From NCBI GenBank assembly GCA_963725615.1, contig CAVRZO010000007.1:1-64000 (forward strand): 64,000 nucleotides of DNA, written 5' to 3'. The notes below the pieces were generated by a model, which was not told the DNA's origin, searched no databases, and was given only the letters and a program-made list of their open reading frames with translations. This DNA is from JAIQFF01 sp963725615 (GTDB taxonomy: Bacteria > Acidobacteriota > Terriglobia > Terriglobales > Acidobacteriaceae). Positions 47,494-55,673 of the stretch are shown in pieces (within the stretch, counting starts at the first letter, position 1; every line of letters begins with the position of its first letter). A program made the position numbers and the translations under genes.

Positions 47494-48921
47494 TCAGCCT
47501 GAGCGGGTGGAGCTGGTTTCCACCGGCTCCTGCTTTTCGACGGCGCCGGCGGGTCCCTGACTGGGAGGTGCTGCCGACGGCAGCCGAATCTCGACCTGCA
47601 GGCCGCCCTCTGGTCGATTGCTGGCTTTGACGGTTCCACCGTGAATGCGAACGGCGCGCTCGGTGATGGCGAGCCCCAGTCCTACCCCGCCGGTCTTGCG
47701 GCCACGGGCGTCATCTATGCGATAGAACGGGCGAAAGAGCTTGTCCAGCTCTTCCTCAGGCACGCCAGGACCCGAATCCACGATCCGGATAACGGCTTCC
47801 GGGCCCCCGCCGCCCTGGCCGCGCTCCAGCACGATCTGCACGCTCGTACCCTCCTGCGTGTAGCGGGCGGCGTTGCGGACGACGTTTTCGATCGCGCTGT
47901 GCAGCAAAGTTGGGGCGCCCGTGACCACGCAGTCTTCCTTGATCACGCTCTCCACGCGGCAATCGCGGCCCTGGGCTTCGAAATCCGCATCGGCGGCGAT
48001 TCCTTCGATCATTTCCCCCAGGAGGATGGCCGACTTTTGCCGGGCGTCGTTGCCGCTGTCGAGGCGGGCAATGGTAAGCAGTCCGCCGATCAGCTCGTTC
48101 AGCCGCTCGGATTCGAGGTCGATGCGTTCGAGCGCACTGTGGGCCTCCACGCCGGCGCGCTGGTGGGCCAGGGCGGAGGCGACGTTGAGACGGGCCAGAG
48201 GAGACCTCAACTCGTGGGAAATGTCGTTCAGCAGCCGGGCCTGCGCGTTCACAGTTGCTTCCAGGCGCTCCGCCATGGTGTCAAAGTCGCGTACCAGTTG
48301 CGCCATTTCATCCCGGCGATGGGCTGCCAGCCCGCCCGCCCTGGCACTCAAATCACCTGCCGCCAAACGCTGCGTAGCCGCCCGCAGCCGGACCACCGGG
48401 GCGGTCAGATATCGTGCCAGCAGGTAGCACACCAGGCCGGACGAAATAATTCCGATAAGAATGCTCAAGCCGGGAACGCCACCCGGCCCAAAAGGTCCGC
48501 TGGGCGGAAGGAAGGCCACTAGGATATACCGGTGCCCGCTGGCTGCAACCTGCACTTGCCGCCGGAATGGGCTCGGGGTGACGCGCTGCCAAAAATCCCG
48601 ACGCGGTGGTTCGACACCTTTTCCCAACGACTCCGCCCAGCGCGGCAGATCGTGTCCGGAGACATCTTTTCCCTGATCGTCCAGCAGGTAGGCCCGGGTA
48701 TGCAGCGAGTCGCGAACTTCTTCCAGGTAGCGTCGCGCTTCCGCCGGGCCGCTCTGTTCGTAGGTCTGGATCGCCTTGCTCAGAACCGTGCCTTGTTGCG
48801 CGTCCCAGGCCGCTGTCTCCCCGTGCTCGCGGACCGCGAGCGTAATCAAAATGGCAAGCGCCAGGAAAAGCGCCTGCGCCATCCAGTACGAAAGAAAAAT
48901 CTTGAGAAAAAGACTCTTCAT
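47494..48921 (-). CDS. Sensor histidine kinase, CpxA-like
   Basis: The 475-residue membrane kinase has two membrane helices (about 10-30 and 150-172) bracketing a periplasmic sensor loop. A HAMP domain follows (about 173-225), then HisKA with phospho-accepting His236 (NDISHELRSPLARL) and HATPase_c (IENVVRNAARYTQEG, DSGPGVPEEELDKLF, GVGLGLAITERAVRIHGG). It phosphorylates the response regulator encoded immediately upstream; start and stop overlap as ATGA (48918-48921). A CpxP-like periplasmic protein is encoded divergently, supporting an envelope-stress role as in CpxRA. Confidence 0.93.
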   Translation of the reverse strand: MKSLFLKIFLSYWMAQALFLALAILITLAVREHGETAAWDAQQGTVLSKAIQTYEQSGPAEARRYLEEVRDSLHTRAYLLDDQGKDVSGHDLPRWAESLGKGVEPPRRDFWQRVTPSPFRRQVQVAASGHRYILVAFLPPSGPFGPGGVPGLSILIGIISSGLVCYLLARYLTAPVVRLRAATQRLAAGDLSARAGGLAAHRRDEMAQLVRDFDTMAERLEATVNAQARLLNDISHELRSPLARLNVASALAHQRAGVEAHSALERIDLESERLNELIGGLLTIARLDSGNDARQKSAILLGEMIEGIAADADFEAQGRDCRVESVIKEDCVVTGAPTLLHSAIENVVRNAARYTQEGTSVQIVLERGQGGGGPEAVIRIVDSGPGVPEEELDKLFRPFYRIDDARGRKTGGVGLGLAITERAVRIHGGTVKASNRPEGGLQVEIRLPSAAPPSQGPAGAVEKQEPVETSSTRSG

Positions 48922-49643
48922 GGCCTGACCTTCTCGGCCGCGACTTCCTGCGGCCGGGTGAAGATGTATCCCACGCCGCGTACGGTTTTGATGTGGTCCA
49001 CTCCGGAATCGGACTCGCCCAGCTTCTTGCGGATCTTGCTGACGTGCATGTCAATGCTGCGGTCAAAGGGCGAGAACTTGCGGCTAAGCACGATGTCCAC
49101 CAGGCGTTCGCGAGGGACCACACGTCCGGCCTCTCGCAATAGCACGTGCAGCAGATTGAACTCGACGGAAGTGAATTCGACTTCCTTGCCTTTCTGCAAC
49201 ACCGTTCGCGTGGCCGGATCAAGTTCAACATCGCCCACGCGCAGGATTTCAGAGGGCTGTCCACTCCCTGATCTTTCCGAGGCCCGCGTCCGCCGCAGAA
49301 TGGCCCGGATGCGCGCTACCAGTTCTCTCGGATTGAAGGGCTTGGGAAGATAGTCGTCAGCGCCAATCTCGAGGCCTACGATGCGGTCCACGTCCTCGCC
49401 GCGCGCCGTAAGCAGGAGCACCGGAATTCTTGACTTGTCGCGCAGCCGCCGCAGCACTTCGAATCCATTCAGACCGGGCAGCATTACGTCGAGCACCACC
49501 AGCAGAAAATCTCCGTTCAGGGCCTGCTCCAGCCCTCGGGTTCCATCCGCGGCGGATTCCACCTGAAAGCCTTCAGGCGCCAGGTACTCGCCCACCAGGC
49601 TGCAAAGTTCGACATCGTCATCGATAACGAGAATGCGGTCCAC
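48918..49643 (-). CDS. OmpR-family response regulator, CpxR-like
   Basis: The 241-residue protein has a receiver domain (RILVIDDDVELCSLVGEYLA; phospho-acceptor Asp52 in VLDVMLPGLNGFE; Thr in LLLTARGED; Lys in DDYLPKPFNPREL) and a winged-helix output domain (FTSVEFNLLHVLLREAGRVV, ending IKTVRGVGYIFTRP). The GTG start at 49643 is chosen because upstream codons translate a palindromic repeat. The stop overlaps the kinase start. It probably controls the divergent CpxP-like gene and its own operon through the 325-base region between them. Confidence 0.94.
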   Translation of the reverse strand: MDRILVIDDDVELCSLVGEYLAPEGFQVESAADGTRGLEQALNGDFLLVVLDVMLPGLNGFEVLRRLRDKSRIPVLLLTARGEDVDRIVGLEIGADDYLPKPFNPRELVARIRAILRRTRASERSGSGQPSEILRVGDVELDPATRTVLQKGKEVEFTSVEFNLLHVLLREAGRVVPRERLVDIVLSRKFSPFDRSIDMHVSKIRKKLGESDSGVDHIKTVRGVGYIFTRPQEVAAEKVRP

Positions 49644-49689
49644 AGGCTCTATTGTACTTCTACAGCAGTATCGCTCTCTGTAAAGAATT

Positions 49690-49817
49690 GTGTGGGGCGG
49701 ACACTCTTGTCCGCCGCCTTTGAAGTTGATTTTCTTTTGCGGTAACAAATCGCGCACAAGACAAAGTTCAAAAAAAAGTCCAGGTCAAAGGCGGCGGACA
49801 GAGTGTCCACCTCACAC
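49690..49817. repeat. REPIN-like element (family A)
   Basis: It is 128 bases long with about 33-base imperfect terminal inverted repeats (gtgtggggcggacactcttg... and its reverse complement at the right end). The copy at 57340-57480 shares the left arm and part of the interior (gttgattttctt against gttgattttgtc). Confidence 0.7.
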
Positions 49818-49894
49818 GTGTACTCTTTACAAAACTTTACTCCCCTTGACTGACTCTTTACCGCTACTTCCCCACAGAGAGCTTCTAATCACCT

Positions 49895-49951
49895 GTAGCG
49901 CCGGCGTCCGGCCGGCTGTCGCGCGGGCATCTTGCCTCGCTGCAGCGCCGG
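49895..49951. repeat. Palindromic repeat, family D
   Basis: gtagcgccggcgtccggccg followed by gctgtcgcgcgggcatcttg matches the right half of the element at 31917-32010, directly upstream of the CpxP-like gene. Confidence 0.5.
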
Positions 49952-49968
49952 GGCCGGGAGGAGTAGAG

Positions 49969-50457
49969 ATGAAGTCAAAATATTTCAAGATCGCGGCAAT
50001 TGTTTTAGCCCTGGCCGTAATGGCTGCCATCGCAGTATCGCAAACCGTAAGACGCGCCCACATGCGCGGCGACGGCATGTTCGGCGGACCCATGCTGGGT
50101 TACTTCGTTCACAAGCTCGACCTCACCGACGCGCAGCAGGCGCAGGTAAAGGCGATCATGGCGAAGGAAAAGCCAGGCCTGCAGCCGCTCATGCTGCAAG
50201 TGGCCCAGGGACACTCGCAGTTGCGCGACTTGGTCATGAGCGGCACTTTCGATGAAGCGAAAGCCCGCGAGCTGGCCTCGCAGCAGACTCAAACCATGAC
50301 TGAGCTCGCGGTGCAGCACGCTCGCATCGCGTCGGAGATGGTACAGGTCCTGACTCCTGATCAGAAGACGAAGCTGACTGCGCTCATCAACCAGCACGAG
50401 CAACGGATGATGAATCGCCTGCAGGGGAAAGCGCCGGGACAGACGGAGAGCCAGTAA
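49969..50457 (+). CDS. Spy/CpxP family periplasmic protein
   Basis: The 162-residue protein has a signal peptide (IAAIVLALAVMAAIAVSQ) and a helical body with two LTxxQ motifs (LDLTDAQQAQVKAIM and VLTPDQKTKLTALI). These are the hallmark of CpxP/Spy, which bind misfolded envelope proteins and, for CpxP, quench the CpxA sensor. GGGAGGAG lies 5 bases before the ATG. It is divergent from the CpxRA-like operon, matching the cpxP-cpxRA layout of enterobacteria, though the rest of the neighbourhood differs. Confidence 0.88.
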   Translation: MKSKYFKIAAIVLALAVMAAIAVSQTVRRAHMRGDGMFGGPMLGYFVHKLDLTDAQQAQVKAIMAKEKPGLQPLMLQVAQGHSQLRDLVMSGTFDEAKARELASQQTQTMTELAVQHARIASEMVQVLTPDQKTKLTALINQHEQRMMNRLQGKAPGQTESQ

Positions 50458-50553
50458 AAACATTCGTCGGTCGCCAGCCATTCATGTTCATCCAACTCAT
50501 ACCGCTGGCGGCCGGCGATACCTCACTCAGGAACAGGAAAGGAAACCAAGCCC

Positions 50554-50790
50554 ATGGCAACCGCAGCTCTCAATCGTGACGTGGTCCTGGCTATCGCCGA
50601 GGAAGTGGCGAACGGAGTGCAGACCGCCGTCGATTGCTGGATGGGCGAGATCGACCTGGCGCTCGCCGACACCCGCCTGACCACTCTAGGCAGGCTGAAT
50701 GCCGTCCGTGAGATTTTGGAGAACTACAAACACCTGACCGGCCAGGTTCGGTTGGATTGCCGGACTCTCCCGGCACTCGGCTCCTCCTAG
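50554..50790 (+). CDS. Small hypothetical helical protein
   Basis: The 78-residue product (MATAALNRDVVLAIAEEVAN) is predicted by eye to be mostly alpha-helical, with no signal or membrane segment. AGGAAAGGAAA lies just before the ATG. I do not recognise the family. It is followed 8 bases later by a tiny membrane-protein frame, and both lie downstream of the CpxP-like gene on the same strand, so they may belong to its transcript. Confidence 0.55.
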   Translation: MATAALNRDVVLAIAEEVANGVQTAVDCWMGEIDLALADTRLTTLGRLNAVREILENYKHLTGQVRLDCRTLPALGSS

Positions 50791-50798
50791 AGACCGTT

Positions 50799-50909
50799 AT
50801 GAACGCAGCGTATCTTTACCTGATTGCTTCGAGCTGGATCTTCCTCCTGGGTTGGGTTGTCATGCTGCTGGTGGCATGTGCGCTGGCCTTCCAGGGGGAT
50901 TCGGCTTAA
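50799..50909 (+). CDS. Small single-helix membrane protein (36 residues)
   Basis: This frame (MNAAYLYLIASSWIFLLGWV, then VMLLVACALAFQGDSA) starts 8 bases after the preceding stop and is nearly all one hydrophobic helix. GAGACCG upstream is a poor ribosome-binding site, so translation may be coupled to the gene before it. Its position behind an envelope-stress gene makes a small membrane regulator plausible, but no family is recognised. Confidence 0.4.
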   Translation: MNAAYLYLIASSWIFLLGWVVMLLVACALAFQGDSA

Positions 50910-50916
50910 GTTGGTT

Positions 50917-50993
50917 GTGTGGTCGCGGGCTACCCCGCCCGCGAAAGTAAGCACAAATGTCAAAAGCCGCGGGCGGGCCGCCCGCGACCACAC
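50917..50993. repeat. REPIN-like element (family B)
   Basis: The 77-base element has about 27-base inverted arms beginning gtgtggtcgcgggc and ending gcccgcgaccacac, just upstream of the ABC exporter gene. Confidence 0.7.
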
Positions 50994-51039
50994 GTTCAAT
51001 TGAAGCCTGGGCTGGTAGAATGACATCTACTAGAAGCAC

Positions 51040-52806
51040 ATGCTGCCCAAGAGCCTGCGTCCACTGTTTCCCTACCTGCGGAAGTACCGTGGCAGTTATT
51101 TCATAGGCACAATTTGTGTCTTCATCAACAACGGCGTGTGGATCCTATTTCCGCTGGTGTTGCGTCACGCAGTAGACGGCCTCCAGGGCGGCGTGACTCG
51201 TGAAAAACTGCTGACCTACTCCCTGGAACTGATGGGCGTCGCGGCCATCAAGGGTATCTTCCAGTTCCTGACCCGCTGGATCGTGATCGGCATTTCGCGT
51301 GAGATCGAGTTTGACCTGCGCAACGACCTTTTCCGGCACCTGGAAAGCCTTTCCTATTCCTACTACCAGCGTACCCGCACCGGGGACATCATGGCGCGGG
51401 CCACGAATGACCTGAACGCCGTCCGCATGCTGCTGGGACCGGCCATCATGTATTCGGCGAACACCATCGTGTTCACTGCGGGCGCTTTGGCCTTCATGCT
51501 TTCGATCAGTCCCAGGCTGACGTTTTATGCATTCCTGCCGCTGCCCCTGGTGAGCATCACGGTGCAGTACTTCGGCAAGCAGATCCACGAGCGCTTCGAG
51601 AGAATCCAGGCCATGTTTTCGGAAATCTCCGCCCGGGCGCAGGAAAACTTCTCCGGCGCGCGCGTAATCCGCGCTTACGTGCAGGAGGAGCCGGAGATTG
51701 CAGCCTTCGAAACTTCCAACCGCGAATACATCAACCGCAGCCTGAAACTGGTCCGCTTGATGGGCATGCTATGGCCTACGCTCGAGACCATGCTCGGCCT
51801 CGCCATTGTGCTGGTGCTGTGGCTGGGCGGACGCGAAGTCCTCTATGGACGTATGACAGTCGGCGGATTCGTTGCCTTCAACACCTACATGGTGCAGCTG
51901 ACCTGGCCGGTCATCGCCCTGGGCTGGGTTATCAACATCTTTCAGCGTGGAACGGCGTCGATGGGGCGGATTAATGAAATCCTGGTTGAGCAGCCCGAGA
52001 TTCAGGATGGGCCGGAAGTAAAAGCAAAGGCCGCGGGCGAGTCGCCCGCGACCACACAGGTTCGAGGGGAGATCGAATTCAGGGGATTGAACTTCGCCTA
52101 CAATGGCGTGCCGGTTCTGCATGACATCAATCTGCGCATCCCTGCGGGAAGCAGCCTCGCCATTGTCGGCCCCACCGGTTCGGGCAAGACTACGCTGGTG
52201 AGCCTGATCCCTCGCATCTACGATGCCGCGCCCGGAACCGTCTGGATTGACGGCCAATCTGTGCGCGAGTTTCCGCTCGAACCACTACGCCGCCAGATCG
52301 GATTTGTGCCGCAGGAGACTTTCCTGTTCAGCGAAACGGTTCGCGAGAACATCGCCTTCGGCAAGGAGAACGCTACTGACGAGGAGGTAACATCGGCGGC
52401 GGAGGCAGCCAACATTTCTCAGGACATTGAAGAATTTCCCGAGAAATACCGGACGCTGGTCGGCGAACGCGGCATCACCCTTTCCGGGGGGCAGAAACAA
52501 CGGACTGCGATTGCGCGCGCCATCATCCGGAACCCTCGCATCCTCATTCTCGACGACGCGCTTTCCAGCGTGGATACCCACACCGAAGACAAGATCCTCA
52601 ACCATCTCCGCGAAGTCATGCAGAACCGGACTACGATTTTCATTTCTCATCGGGTTTCCACCGTGCGCAATGCCGATATGATCGCGGTGCTGCACGCCGG
52701 CCGCATCGTAGAACTAGGCACACACGACGAGTTGCTGGCCCGCAACGGCTACTACAGCGACCTCTATAATAAGCAGTTGCTGGAAGAGGAACTGGCAGAA
52801 GTGTAG
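51040..52806 (+). CDS. ABC exporter half-transporter (fused membrane and ATPase domains)
   Basis: The 588-residue protein has a six-helix type-1 exporter membrane domain (about 15-310) and a nucleotide-binding domain (about 345-580). Walker A is VGPTGSGKTTL, the signature is ITLSGGQKQRTA, Walker B is ILILDDALSSVDTHTED and the switch His lies in FISHRVSTV. It should act as a homodimer or pair with a missing partner, exporting lipids, drugs or peptides. The linker between domains contains a 28-base palindromic repeat read in frame (residues 331-339, AAGESPATT), unusual for coding sequence. It is a single gene downstream of a family B element. Confidence 0.94.
   Translation: MLPKSLRPLFPYLRKYRGSYFIGTICVFINNGVWILFPLVLRHAVDGLQGGVTREKLLTYSLELMGVAAIKGIFQFLTRWIVIGISREIEFDLRNDLFRHLESLSYSYYQRTRTGDIMARATNDLNAVRMLLGPAIMYSANTIVFTAGALAFMLSISPRLTFYAFLPLPLVSITVQYFGKQIHERFERIQAMFSEISARAQENFSGARVIRAYVQEEPEIAAFETSNREYINRSLKLVRLMGMLWPTLETMLGLAIVLVLWLGGREVLYGRMTVGGFVAFNTYMVQLTWPVIALGWVINIFQRGTASMGRINEILVEQPEIQDGPEVKAKAAGESPATTQVRGEIEFRGLNFAYNGVPVLHDINLRIPAGSSLAIVGPTGSGKTTLVSLIPRIYDAAPGTVWIDGQSVREFPLEPLRRQIGFVPQETFLFSETVRENIAFGKENATDEEVTSAAEAANISQDIEEFPEKYRTLVGERGITLSGGQKQRTAIARAIIRNPRILILDDALSSVDTHTEDKILNHLREVMQNRTTIFISHRVSTVRNADMIAVLHAGRIVELGTHDELLARNGYYSDLYNKQLLEEELAEV
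52030..52057. repeat. Palindromic half-element inside the ABC exporter gene
   Basis: gccgcgggcgagtcgcccgc followed by gaccacac matches the right arm of the element at 50917-50993. It is read in frame as part of the linker between membrane and ATPase domains. Confidence 0.65.
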
Positions 52807-52808
52807 GG

Positions 52809-52889
52809 CAGTCGTCGGTCGTCAGTCTTCAGTCGTCAGCAAAACCACGTAAGATTCGCTGACGACTGACGACCGACGACTGACGACTG
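52809..52889. repeat. Long GTC/GAC hairpin
   Basis: Near-perfect 32-base inverted arms built from cagtcgtcggtcgtc-type units flank a 17-base loop, between the ABC exporter and the methyltransferase gene. Shorter relatives are at 42266-42302 and near 50463. It can fold into a very stable stem and might end transcription, but lacks a T run. Confidence 0.65.
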
Positions 52890-52895
52890 TTCTCC

Positions 52896-53564
52896 ATGAA
52901 GCGCGTAGCCATCTCCGAATTGCTCGATACCGACGCCGGTACTGCCGACGAAGTTGCGGCGTCACTCAGCGATCTGCGCCGGATCAATCGCTGGTTCGGA
53001 GGCGTCGCCACCACCGAGAATATGGTTGAGCGGGTGGCGCACGAAACCAAGCAGTCGTCTCTGTCGCTGCTGGAGGTTGCCGGGGGATCCGGCTACGTCC
53101 CTGAAACCGCGGGCCAGCGACTGCAGCAACACGGGCTCCATTTGCAGGTCACGGTGCTTGATCGCGTCCCCTCCCATTTGAGCAACGCTCACAGGGCAGT
53201 CGTAGGCGATGCTCTCGCTCTTCCCTTTCGCGATTCAAGTTTCGATCTGCTAAGCTGCAACCTGTTCGCCCACCACTTGTCCCCGCCAGAGCTGGTGCAA
53301 TTTGTTGATGAAGCTTTGCGAGTCTGCCGCATTGCAGTGCTGATCAATGATCTGGTCCGGCACCCGCTGCACATGTCGCTCGTGTATGCCGGCATGCCTC
53401 TCTACCGCAGCCGCCTGACGCGGCATGACGCGCCTGCGTCGGTGCGCCAGGCGTATACGCCGGAGGAGATGAAGACATTGCTGGCGCAATCCCGAGCGGC
53501 CAGAGTGGAGATTCATCGCCACTACCTCTTCCGCATGGGAGTGATAGTGTGGAAGTTTGTTTAA
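52896..53564 (+). CDS. Class I SAM-dependent methyltransferase
   Basis: The 222-residue protein has motif I LLEVAGGSGYVPE, an acidic end of strand two (VTVLDRVPSH), VVGDALALPFRDSSFDLLSC (motifs II-III) and a C-terminal part ending YLFRMGVIVWKFV. It is UbiE-like in its core and is typical of methyltransferases found beside FAD-dependent oxidoreductases of the geranylgeranyl-reductase type, as here (44 bases apart). Substrate not deducible; a role in tailoring a quinone, lipid or polyketide is inferred. The start lies just after a long hairpin and no good ribosome-binding site is seen. Confidence 0.82.
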   Translation: MKRVAISELLDTDAGTADEVAASLSDLRRINRWFGGVATTENMVERVAHETKQSSLSLLEVAGGSGYVPETAGQRLQQHGLHLQVTVLDRVPSHLSNAHRAVVGDALALPFRDSSFDLLSCNLFAHHLSPPELVQFVDEALRVCRIAVLINDLVRHPLHMSLVYAGMPLYRSRLTRHDAPASVRQAYTPEEMKTLLAQSRAARVEIHRHYLFRMGVIVWKFV

Positions 53565-53608
53565 TTAGGATGGGTATCGAAAGCTGAGAGCTGACAGCTG
53601 ATTTCTGC

Positions 53609-54693
53609 ATGCTCTACGATCTAATCATCATCGGCGGCGGCCCAGCTGGCACCTCCGCCGCTATTGCCGCCGTCCGCCAGGGCGCTAGCGTTCTGCTTCT
53701 GGAGCGTGGACGCTTCCCTCGCCACAAAGTATGCGGTGAGTTTGTCTCGGCGGAGTCACTCAGCCTGCTCAAAGACCTCCTCGACCACCAACACGCCGCG
53801 TTGTTGCATGACGCTGTTCGCATTCCGCGTGCCCGGCTATTTCTCGATGGCCGTACTCTTCACGCCAGCGTGGATCCACCTGCCGCGAGCATTGCCCGGT
53901 TCGACCTTGATGCAGCCCTCTGGCACTCAGCGGAGAGCGCAGGTATCGATGCCCGGCAGCAAGTCACAGTGCAAAGCGTCAGCGGCTCCGGCCCGTTCCG
54001 TATTGTCACCGCCAGCGGGGAGTTTGAAACTCGGACTGTTATTAATGCGTCAGGGCGGTGGTCGAATCTGAATCTGGCTCCCGCGGAGAGTGGAATGCGC
54101 TCCGAGAAATGGCTTGGGGTGAAGGCGCATTTCGCTGAGCCGAAACGGTGTCCGAGCCGTCGGTGGATTTGTACTTCTTTGACGGAGGCTACTGCGGGGT
54201 CCAGCCCGTCGGCACGGCGCGGGTGAATGCCTCGGCCATGGTCCGTGCCGATGTGGCCTGCTCTCTGCCCGAAGTCTTTGCCCAGCATCCCGCGCTACGC
54301 GACCGTAGCCGGAATTGGACTTTGGTCAGCGATCCCGTGAGCACTTCGCCTTTGATCTTTCGCAGTCCCCACCCTGAGCGAGATGGTGTTCTCATGGCCG
54401 GAGATGCTGCGGGTTTTGTGGATCCGTTCGTGGGCGACGGGATTTCGCTGGCGTTGCGCGGCGGCTCGCTGGCCGCGCGGTGCCTGAAGTCTTTTCTTGC
54501 CGGCGAGGCCTCTCTGCCCGATGCCGTGCGACGCTATAGCCAGGCCTACAAGGAGTCGCTGCTGCCAGTGTTTCGCGCGTCGTCGAAGATTCGCAGGATG
54601 CTGGTCTTGCCGCGATACGTGCGCAAACCGGTCCTCTCTTTTCTGGAAAGCAGTCCCGCAATTACCAACTACCTGGTGCGCAAGACACGTTGA
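53609..54693 (+). CDS. FAD-dependent oxidoreductase (geranylgeranyl reductase-like), one frameshift
   Basis: The N-terminal Rossmann motif DLIIIGGGPAGTSAA binds FAD, RFPRHKVCGEFVSAES is characteristic of the geranylgeranyl reductase/halogenase superfamily, and GVLMAGDAAGFVDPFVGDGI is the second FAD motif. The first frame ends at 54226 with non-family residues. Adding one G to GG near 54147 joins AEPKR to VSEPSVDLYFFDGGYCGVQP and restores a protein of about 361 residues. It forms a pair with the preceding methyltransferase. Reduction or epoxidation of an isoprenoid or polyketide-type substrate is plausible but unproven. Confidence 0.82.
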
Positions 54694-54740
54694 ACTTGAT
54701 GTGGGCGCGAGCGTCCTCGCTCGTGCGGCATCACCACGGG

Positions 54741-54857
54741 CAACGTAGGGACATCTGTCCTCAGCTGTCCAGTCGAGCGAAGCTCGACGGCTTTTTGCCG
54801 AGGGAAATAGCAGAGCTCTGCTCCGCCGGACAGCCGAGGGCGGCTGTCCCCACGTGG
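54741..54857. repeat. REPIN-like element (family C)
   Basis: Imperfect inverted arms (right arm ggacagccgagggcggctgt continuing to ccccacgtgg) enclose an inner gtcgagcgaagctcgac palindrome. It is followed by a ggtccttcgactcc phrase, between two convergent genes. Confidence 0.6.
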
Positions 54858-54906
54858 TTCGTCGGGCGTATAGGGTCCTTCGACTCCGCTTAGGATGAGA
54901 AGAAGG

Positions 54907-55581
54907 CTAGCGCACGACCAGCACTTCGCGGACGTTGTCCCGGGCGAGAAAGAATTTGATGGAAGCAAAATCGCGGAAGAGATTCTCGATGTTGCGGTTG
55001 TTGAATACGCGCTGCAGGCGGAACTTGCTGGCCGGCCCACCCTTTTTTGCGTCGCCGCGAGAGATGAGCTGCATCTCCAGCACATCCCCACCTACGATGT
55101 GATAGCGGTAGCAAGGCGCATCCGGGCCTGCTTCCTGGGTGTGAAAAAAGGCCAATAGCATGCCTCCGGGCTTGAGGAGCGACCAGAGCCGCCCGATCAC
55201 CGGCTTGACCAGGCTTTCGTCGAGATAGTCGGCAAGGTTCCAGCACAGGACAATATCGAACTGTGCCCCCGGATAGACCAGGTTTTCTTCCAGGAAGCGT
55301 TTGCTGTCTAAAGCTGGTTTACCGGCTTCATCCTTGATGGCAAGGGTCGGATCGGTTGAGGAAATCAGCAAGTCGTCGCTGTAGATCTTGTGTCCACGTT
55401 CTGTGCAATAGCGGATGTTGGCGGGAGACGTCGACCCCAGATCGAGTATGCAGAGAGCTTCCTCAGAATCGAGGGATTTAATCAGCTGGGCGAGACTGCT
55501 GGAGCGGCGTGTGAGCTTCGCTCGCTGGGCCGCCGTTGCTTCCGACGCGGTGCTGTCTGACGAACCGAAAAATTTCATCAA
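54907..55581 (-). CDS. SAM-dependent methyltransferase-like protein
   Basis: The 224-residue protein has motif I CILDLGSTSPANIRYCTERG, a central FDIVLCWNLADYLDESLVKP and LWSLLKPGGMLLAFFHTQE, all features of class I methyltransferases. The N-terminus carries SSSLAQLIKSLDS. Substrate unknown. The gene follows bactofilin on the same strand, 92 bases downstream, suggesting a shared transcript. Confidence 0.78.
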   Translation of the reverse strand: MMKFFGSSDSTASEATAAQRAKLTRRSSSLAQLIKSLDSEEALCILDLGSTSPANIRYCTERGHKIYSDDLLISSTDPTLAIKDEAGKPALDSKRFLEENLVYPGAQFDIVLCWNLADYLDESLVKPVIGRLWSLLKPGGMLLAFFHTQEAGPDAPCYRYHIVGGDVLEMQLISRGDAKKGGPASKFRLQRVFNNRNIENLFRDFASIKFFLARDNVREVLVVR

Positions 55582-55673
55582 GCTGTGTGCAACTAAGGCC
55601 GCCGGCGACCGCGGGGCGTCTGTTCCATTCGCTCACGGCATCGTGAGCCGAACGAAGAAGATCGGGGCAGGAA

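Larger units (their letters stand above)
49644..49968. other. Divergent regulatory region between CpxR-like and CpxP-like genes
   Basis: The 325-base region contains a family A palindromic element (49690-49817) and a family D half copy (49895-49951), leaving about 75 bases for promoters and response-regulator sites. A motif like GTAAAGAATTGTG (49680-49692) and its loose counterpart TACTCTTTACAAAAC (49819-49833) are possible regulator sites. Confidence 0.4.

Noticed and set aside
49644..49757. Longer N-terminus for the response regulator
   Set aside because: The extra 38 residues come from the family A element, and the receiver domain starts directly at the GTG at 49643.
52809..52889. Possible CRISPR-like array of GTCGTC units
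   Set aside because: Units are short and contiguous, arranged as two inverted arms, with no unique spacers and no cas genes.
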